64,000 nucleotides of DNA from Serpula lacrymans var. lacrymans S7.9 (taxonomy: Eukaryota; Basidiomycota; Agaricomycetes; Boletales; Serpulaceae), in NCBI RefSeq assembly GCF_000218685.1, contig NW_006763298.1, positions 1,938,436 to 2,002,435 on the forward strand, read 5' to 3'. A program made the position numbers and the translations under genes. Every line of letters begins with the position of its first letter. Within the stretch, counting starts at the first letter, position 1. The notes under the pieces are model-generated. The model did not search any database, had not been told where the DNA came from, and was given only the letters and a program-made list of their open reading frames with translations. Shown here one piece after another: positions 58,115 to 64,000 of this stretch.

Positions 58115-59572
58115 GGGTTTATAATGCATTGTTGTATAAAGACAGCACCTAAGCTGTATTTCAGACGTCTAGGGTTTGTCAGTAAGAGATACTGAAATAT
58201 ATTCAGTTGCATCTACTCACATCTTGGGTCGGTGGCTGGAATACACAATGGTTAGGCATTGCGTTTAGTTAGGTACAGTGGTGGGATTGACAATGATGGT
58301 GCACACCTGTGAGATGGAGCATTTGAATCTTTGCACTTGTTGCGCTGGGAGAGGACAGGAAATGATACTAACAAAAGTGAGCTATTGTTCCTTGTTCTGT
58401 CGTAGACACACCATTTTTTGTTTTTATCCATCCGTTGTGAGTTTAGACCCGCATTCTCTATATCAGTCACAAGCAATCACCAGATGCTACTGCTTTATTG
58501 TTCACTTTTATTTTTCCCCTTGGTAAATAGGACAAACAGACACAATATCACATGCTCTTTTGTTTGTTGAACACTAATACTCAAAACATACCAATATTAT
58601 TTTAGCCACCTAAGCATTGGAGAGAAATAGTATTTAAACATGTATTTGAAGCAAATGACCACTGCAAACTGTACTCAATAACCTCTCATAAGATGCACCA
58701 AACCCTCAACCAGCAAGTTGGAGACTCTTTATTACAGTTGAGGATATGCGATGACTTTGACTTTGAGGATAAGCAAGAAATACAGGATAATTTAATGGCA
58801 AACTTACAGGTAAGTTTTCTCCCATTCAAAATCAAAATCTGGAACTAATGTGATGTCAAGAATGATTTCATTGATAGTAGCAGCCATCAAGGGCTACTCA
58901 ACATCCAGCAGTGCAGTGACAAATATTATGCTGTCTGTGCAACCAGATGTAATGATTTTGTTTTATGCCTCAAGGTATTTGTGTGCTAAAGATGTTGGTA
59001 GGATGATCCTATTACACTGGATATATTACAGCCATCCCCAAATACAAAGAGGATCTTTTACAAAGTAGACCAATTTGATATCCTCTGGGCTTGCTTGCGT
59101 AAAACTGTAAAAGGATGCTGTCAGTGATAAAAGGTGTTTAGAAGCCAAGGTATGTCCTAACGCAATGAATATGAGTGTTTCATTCTTGAATTTGTGCAGC
59201 TTTGACGCCATTCACAAACTATGCAAGCTGTTCATACAGACCTCCAAGCTAAGTTTGAGGCAGGCTTCATCTCCATGCTACGAGAGCAAGAGGAAAGGTA
59301 TGCATAGAGGTAGGCTCGAATAAGAGAAGAAATGGCAGAACATATGAATAATATTATAGAAAATATAGAGGCCAGGACAACTAGTGGCCAAAGTGAATGG
59401 AGAATAGCTATTGAAGCACATTTTAACAAAGCATTGCTAGAAAAAGAGTAGATGCACAGGAGGAAAATTAATAAAGAGAGAGCAATGGCTGAAGAACAAC
59501 TGAAGCTCGGCATAGCACAGATGGAGGCAGAAAAGACAGCTACAGTTGCCAATCTCACAGAAGCTCAAGCAG

Positions 59573-59800
59573 CACTTCAGGCAGCCAAAATTTTGGGGCT
59601 CTTAGCTTGATTATAATCTCCAAACCAACAGGGCTAGTAGCCTCCTGGAGCATGGTACAACTACATGGGACATCCAAAAAACCTAATGGGACATCCCATT
59701 GGACTATGTAGGATATCCCAATGGGACATCTGAGATGGACCAATGGTCCAAATTTCATCCATTAATCATAGAGGTGTTTGGGGTCCATACAACAAAACTC
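59573..59800 (+). repeat. Left long inverted repeat of the foldback element
   Basis: Pairs with 61063-61300. Shared landmarks in order: CTCTTAGCTTGATTATAATC, GGGCTAGTAGCC, GGAGCATGGT, CATCCCATTGGACTATGTAG, GATATCCCAATGGGACATCT and GGGGTCC. Differences are scattered substitutions and small indels. Confidence 0.8.
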
Positions 59801-60195
59801 TTCAGAATATAGCTGCAGAGTCACCAATGCTGCCAGTGGCAGCTACAGTGGTATGTATATGCAAATATCATCTTTCCAGGGAAACTAAGTCTGCATACAT
59901 CCTAATATATATCCTGCACCATAGCTATCAAATCTATTAATTTTCAATGACTAAGATGCTTGCCATTGCTTATGACGCTTGGTTGTGAGATGTATGTGAA
60001 AACTAATTCCCTCCATATTGGGTGGATATATATGAGCCAATCTAACCACTGTTGTTTCATAGGATCTGATCCTGTGCTTGGTACTTCTGCGGGTCTTGGG
60101 AAATTCACTAAGATTATGTGCTTGTCACACAAGATGGCTGAAAAACACCAACCCAGGTCTTCAGAAGGAGTCTCCATATCTAGTTGTATGTGTCA

Positions 60196-60221
60196 CAAAA
60201 CAAAACAAAACAAAACAAAAC
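60196..60221 (+). repeat. Short (CAAAA)5 microsatellite
   Basis: Five consecutive CAAAA units inside the foldback element. Confidence 0.9.
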
Positions 60222-61062
60222 TCTTCCTTTTAAGGCATGCCTTCTGCAATATTCCAAGCCAATTCTCAAAAGGTCCACAATAGCACTACTGGATTTTGAT
60301 CTCAGGTTCATCCACACTCTGCTGCAACATTACATGATGCTACATTGACATGTTCACTGTAGTCTGTGACATGTGACAAATTCCAAATTCCAGATAGGCC
60401 TAGTCTGGGCTCAGTTCACCATGTACTGGTTTCTGCCTTGGAACATCTTGTCACTATCTTAGATTATTTAGACTTGACCTCTTTGTGACTGTCACACCAA
60501 ATGTGTTCAGTTGATTATTGTTGCAGTAACACAATGACAAATATGAGGTCAAAATTCAATAGTAGTTTTCAAGATTTAGATTGTTATATATGAAAAGTAA
60601 GATACTGTTATAATATTATTAAGATCTGGTGTTGCATCACATGGTTTGTTTGATTTGTGTATTTGTTGAGTATGCTGATAAGGGACAAACCTATTTTATG
60701 ATTATCACTATGGTCATAAAGCTCAGGAGCCAATTCAGAGTATCATAAATTGAACTTGTTACTGAATGTGGCATAATAATGCATATTTGTCCTATTATAT
60801 ATGGTATGACCAATTTAAGGTTGTAATAAACAGTAATATCATTTTAGGTATCTTTGATCACATGATGATATGGTAAATCCTTCCCTTTGCATTAATAGAC
60901 AAACAAAGATTATTGTTCTTTCTATCCTATAGCTTGTAAGATGTATTAAAATTATTGCATCTTTACAATATAAAGTGTATGGCATAGAAATATATACCCA
61001 TTTATATCTTCAATCAGACTTGTAAGTAACACATATCTGCCATAGAATAAATTGTTATAGGG

Positions 61063-61300
61063 ACCCCAGGCATCTTTGTGATTAATAGGATATCCCAATG
61101 AAAGTAGAACCATTGGTCTATCCCAGATGTCCCATTGGGATATCCTACATAGTCCAATGGGATGTTCTATTAGGCTTTTTGGATGTCCTATGTAGTTGTC
61201 CCAAAGGACGTGGTAGACCATGCTCCAGGGGGCTACTAGCCCTATTGGTTTGGAGATTATGATCAAGCTAAGAGCTTCAAAATTTTGGCTGCCTGAAGTG
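61063..61300 (-). repeat. Right long inverted repeat of the foldback element
   Basis: Reverse complement of the left repeat with two small insertions (near 61100 and 61200). It contains the same nested short palindromic motif ATCCCATTGG/CCAATGGGAT. Confidence 0.8.
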
Positions 61301-61983
61301 TCAAGCAGCTTGTGCAGAAAGAGGTACTGTCTTGCTTGCCTATCACATTAAGAGATTCATACTTATGTGGGGAGAAGAGAAATAAGACGAGGCATGCTGA
61401 CCTGAGTAACACCTCCAAGATGCACAATAGTGGTAGTCAGACCCAGGAAGCAACCAAAGGTTCCAACGTAATGGATCCACAATCTACTGCACGCTCTTTT
61501 CAATCAACTCCCCAAAGCCGTGTAATGACTCGTGTATTGAGGAAGCATCATAGACAATCTGCAAGAACAACATTGGTAGCGCACAAAGTTGTGAGTAGAA
61601 GGGTAAATATTGTATATTTGTCACTCACAATGAAAGGAAAAGGGGTTACAGGGACCTCCGGGGCTTGATGCCAATACAGGGCCTTCATTGTCTCCCGGAC
61701 CAGGAGAGTCAATCCCAGAGAACAACAAGGATGATGCAAGGTTCATCAGCATGATGGAAGTGGCAATGCTTTGGGCATTCCCCGGTCTGGCCTCTCTTGC
61801 ACAGAGTGTACAGAGCCTACATAATCAGAGTGGTTCTCCACACTACTGCCAACAGAAACAGAAACCGGCAGAAATCAAACAGTTCAAAAATAGTGAGGAG
61901 CTACATATATAATATATGGTCAGTCAGTGAATACAACACAACCTAGGACAAAGCTTACAATAAAATAGAGGCTGCTGTGGCAT

Positions 61984-62732
61984 TTGTTCAAGTCTAAGTT
62001 TGATGTTGGCCAGGACAAAGAATTTGCTGTACACAATTCTGCAGTCAGAAGCGATGTACTTGCGTATAACAGAGGTGATGAAAACACTACTGGGCCCAAC
62101 AGAGAAGACATACACTTTGATATGAGGGGAGACATGGGTTCTGAATGGAACAAGAAGATATTCCAATATCTTCTTGAATACCTGAAGCAAGCAAAAGACA
62201 AATGGTGTCTTCCAGAAGCTCCAGACAGCTATTCAGAAGATTTGATTATTGATAAATTTAATAGGGTTAAATTGTACTGGAAAGCAGCTCAATGGCAAGT
62301 CAATTTGAATGATGAAGTGGAAACATGGCAGGAAGTTAAGAAGAGGTTGATTACACAACAGGAGGATAGGTTGAACCAAGCAAGACAAAGGGAAAGACAA
62401 AGTAATGTAAGCCCATTATTTGCTCTTGGGAACAGTTGACTGAGATCTCATAGAAATTTAAACGTTGAAAACAAACATTGGAGATGGTTATCAAAACCAA
62501 GAAGCATAGCGGTGCACTAGACACTATAATATGGGAATGGCTGAAAGACATGATTGATTGTCTGGAAGAGGACATTATGAGCTCAGAAGAGAGCAATGTG
62601 GAGAGGGATGACGAGGGAATGGTGGAAAAAATATATAGGGTGAAGGTGATGTTTTGGCAAAGAAACATTGAGAAAGAGCTTGGAATTATCAATAATACAA
62701 GATTGCAAGATGTTAACCTTTACTTGCAGTGA
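61984..62732 (+). pseudogene. Uncharacterised basidiomycete transposon-associated gene
   Basis: Exon-like frame 61984-62410 reads RGDMGSEWNKKIFQYLLEYL, LPEAPDSYSEDLIIDKFNR and EVETWQEVKKRLITQQEDRL. After a probable intron from 62408, a second frame gives LEMVIKTKKHSG, DIIMSSEE-like DIMSSEESNVERDDEGMVEK and IYRVKVMFWQRNIEKELGII. The order matches a widespread, unnamed basidiomycete protein that often lies beside DNA transposons, as far as I can recall. A TGA just before the second frame suggests it is broken. Function unknown. Confidence 0.4.
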
Positions 62733-62985
62733 GGTTCCAAGCCGGCCAAACAAAGGCAGAGCAACAAGAATCTGCTAACAAAATGCAATCCAGTTTGTAC
62801 CCTTCCCAAGGTACTTTATAACAAGGATTGGCTGGATAATCAAAGTGCCAGCTATTGCAAACTGACTCTGTGGGTATCAAGGGAACAGTTCAGATGATTT
62901 GAGGTTAGTGCGCAGCGTGTAACTTGTACGTAGATGTATATACTATGGTGCCGTGAAATATCCTTATGGTTGAATGTAATGCCGC

Positions 62986-63084
62986 TGTCATGCACCAAAG
63001 TTGATTGGTAGCATGGACAGGTGTCAATAACGAAGAGAATATTCAAAAAGACTTGCCTTTGCACCACACAGGCATAGTGCCACG
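62986..63084 (+). repeat. Isolated 5' fragment of the 1.8-kb LTR family
   Basis: TGTCATGCACCAAAGTTGAT through GGCATAGTGCCACG, matching the first about 99 bases of LTR copy A. It is followed at once by the end of an inverted LTR copy. Confidence 0.7.
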
Positions 63085-63088
63085 TTGC

Positions 63089-64000
63089 TGATGATGAGAA
63101 CTGCTGTTAGAAAACCACACACAAAAACAAACTAACACACAATCCTCCCAGATTCCAGGGAACTTGTTTATGGGCTTTGCCTCCTAGAACAGTGGAGTGG
63201 TCTGGTAGTTTGTGGGGTGGTACGTATAACAATCCTTCAAAGTAAAACCCAGAGATGTATGAGTGTGGGTTTTGAGGAGGAGGGATAGTTGAATTTATAG
63301 AAGATAGGGGCTTAGTGATGAGTATACATGAGCACTACCTTGCTAATGGTAGCACAAGGTAGGTTTGAGAACAATGAGGATGACGAGGTGACGAGGTTCC
63401 CAGTGATAGCAGGCTCCTGACGCACAGACTGTAGTGCTCAGAAGGACTCTAATCGAAAGGGATAACAATAACTTCAAAAATGGGAAGTGACGATGACAGC
63501 AGTTGACAGTGGTAGCAGTGGGAAGTGTTGTGACCACACTGGATCACAAGTAGCAGAGTAGTGAACTTGAGAGTAGAGAAGAAGTCTGGATTTGAGTTCC
63601 TTTTTTTTTACAAGGTAAAATACAGGGGTTTATATAGTGAAAGAAAAGTAGGCTATGCACAGTATAGCTGTGCAAAAAGAATGAGAAAGAACATGAAGGA
63701 AGGAATGTACGCTGACAAATCCTGTGTAGGTAGTACAGGATAAGATTGTCAAAAAAAGGAAAAGAAAGGGATAGAACAATGAATGCTGTGAGTAATGTCA
63801 CAGGTTTGTACAGCCATAAAGTAAAGTCCAATAGCAAAAAGAGAGCAGGAAAATCATGATGTCATGGGAAGATGCAGTAAAAAAAGGGCAAGGCAAAACA
63901 CTATCAGTATCAACACAGTTCCTTTATTGTCAGTCAGGCATTCTAAGAAAATATGTGTCCATAAAAATGATTCAAAAATCAAAAGTAATCGCACTGTAAA
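63089..64000 (-). mobile_element. LTR copy C of the 1.8-kb family, inverted, cut by the window edge
   Basis: Starts TGATGATGAGAACTGCTGTT, the reverse complement of the 3' end of copies A and B, and stays nearly identical to the window end, covering the last about 910 bases of the LTR including the TATA region. The internal reading frame would lie beyond the edge. Confidence 0.8.

Larger units (their letters stand above)
59573..61300. mobile_element. Foldback DNA element with long inverted repeats and 8-bp target duplication
   Basis: 1728 bases, starting CACTTCAGGCAGCCAAAATT and ending in its reverse complement. The flanks TCAAGCAG at 59565-59572 and 61301-61308 are a perfect 8-bp target duplication. 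The inverted repeats extend about 230 bases at each end; the middle (59810-61050) is AT-rich with no transposase. Removing element plus one flank rejoins the host frame (AQAA then CAER). An 8-bp duplication suits hAT, KDZ-like or related superfamilies; the CACTT ends do not decide which. Confidence 0.8.
58560..61912 (+). pseudogene. Degenerate transposon-associated gene, split by a foldback element
   Basis: Scattered coding pieces: FEANDHCKLYSITSHKMHQT and FDFEDKQEIQDNLMANLQ (58640-58810), GLLNIQQCSDKYYAVCATRC (about 58890-58950), and a coiled-coil-like stretch EEMAEHMNNIIENIEARTTS with EQLKLGIAQMEAEKTATVAN (59320-59560). Sequence resumes after 61308 with TARSFQSTPQSRVMTRVLRK and later SPGPGESIPENNKDDA. 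Several stops are in frame. The whole seems to be one old companion gene of a DNA transposon. Identity unknown. Confidence 0.4.

Noticed and set aside
1..64000. CRISPR arrays, riboswitches, bacterial operons or prophage
   Set aside because: Searched by eye; no regularly spaced identical repeats or such genes, and the sequence is plainly fungal nuclear DNA.

Overview
The window looks like nuclear DNA of a basidiomycete fungus, most probably an agaricomycete. Evidence: nearly all genes are split by many very short introns (about 48-75 nt, GT...AG). The gene families are also typical of these fungi: an NRPS-like adenylate-forming reductase, a fungal-type sesquiterpene synthase relative, an F-box protein, a C2-TPR protein, a Crinkler-type Ubl/nuclease/kinase protein, a Plavaka-type transposase, and chromodomain Ty3/gypsy elements. 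There are no bacterial operons, CRISPR arrays or ribosomal RNA genes.

Layout. Positions 1-35800 are a gene-dense, mostly housekeeping arm: a 5'-cut flavin monooxygenase, a secreted GH18 chitinase (-), a membrane-anchored mitochondrial-carrier-like protein (-), DPH3 (-) head to head with MTO1 (+), a DUF2470 membrane protein (+), the spliceosomal DIB1 (+), TFIIS (-) head to head with PRP46/PRL1 (+), an A-T-R adenylate-forming reductase (-), an amino-acid/GABA permease (-), an F-box protein (-), a C2-TPR protein (+), a small secreted-protein candidate (-), an IRC5/HELLS-type SNF2 ATPase (-) and a sesquiterpene-synthase-like protein with degenerate metal-binding motifs (-).

Positions 36167-42679 are a decayed Plavaka-type DNA transposon with identical 30-bp terminal inverted repeats. 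It carries a transposase remnant (-), a DUF6532-like companion gene (+) and a tRNA-like sequence. A 1.8-kb LTR sits in the middle of the transposase. Between this element and the next transposon island lie two intact genes: GPI13/PIG-O (-) and a 789-residue protein made of three Crinkler-type Ubl headers, a PD-(D/E)XK-type nuclease domain and a kinase (+). The latter is the most interesting gene of the window.

Positions 49380-64000 are a nested transposon graveyard. A chromodomain Ty3/gypsy element (5' LTR 49771-50274; gag, protease, RT, RNase H, integrase and chromodomain with several in-frame stops) is broken by a 1.75-kb LTR copy inside RT and by a second family of about 0.4-kb solo LTRs inside and after integrase. 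One of these solo LTRs has a 5-bp target duplication. A degenerate companion-gene region is split by a 1728-bp foldback element that I could delimit by 8-bp target duplications. The window ends inside an inverted third copy of the 1.8-kb LTR.

How genes relate: two divergent pairs share short promoters. DPH3/MTO1 (180 bp) both connect to wobble-uridine modification of tRNA, cytosolic and mitochondrial respectively. TFIIS/PRP46 (292 bp) connect elongation and splicing, and DIB1 lies next door. I see no convincing secondary-metabolite cluster. Exon boundaries given are my reading of frames plus GT/AG signals and need transcript support.
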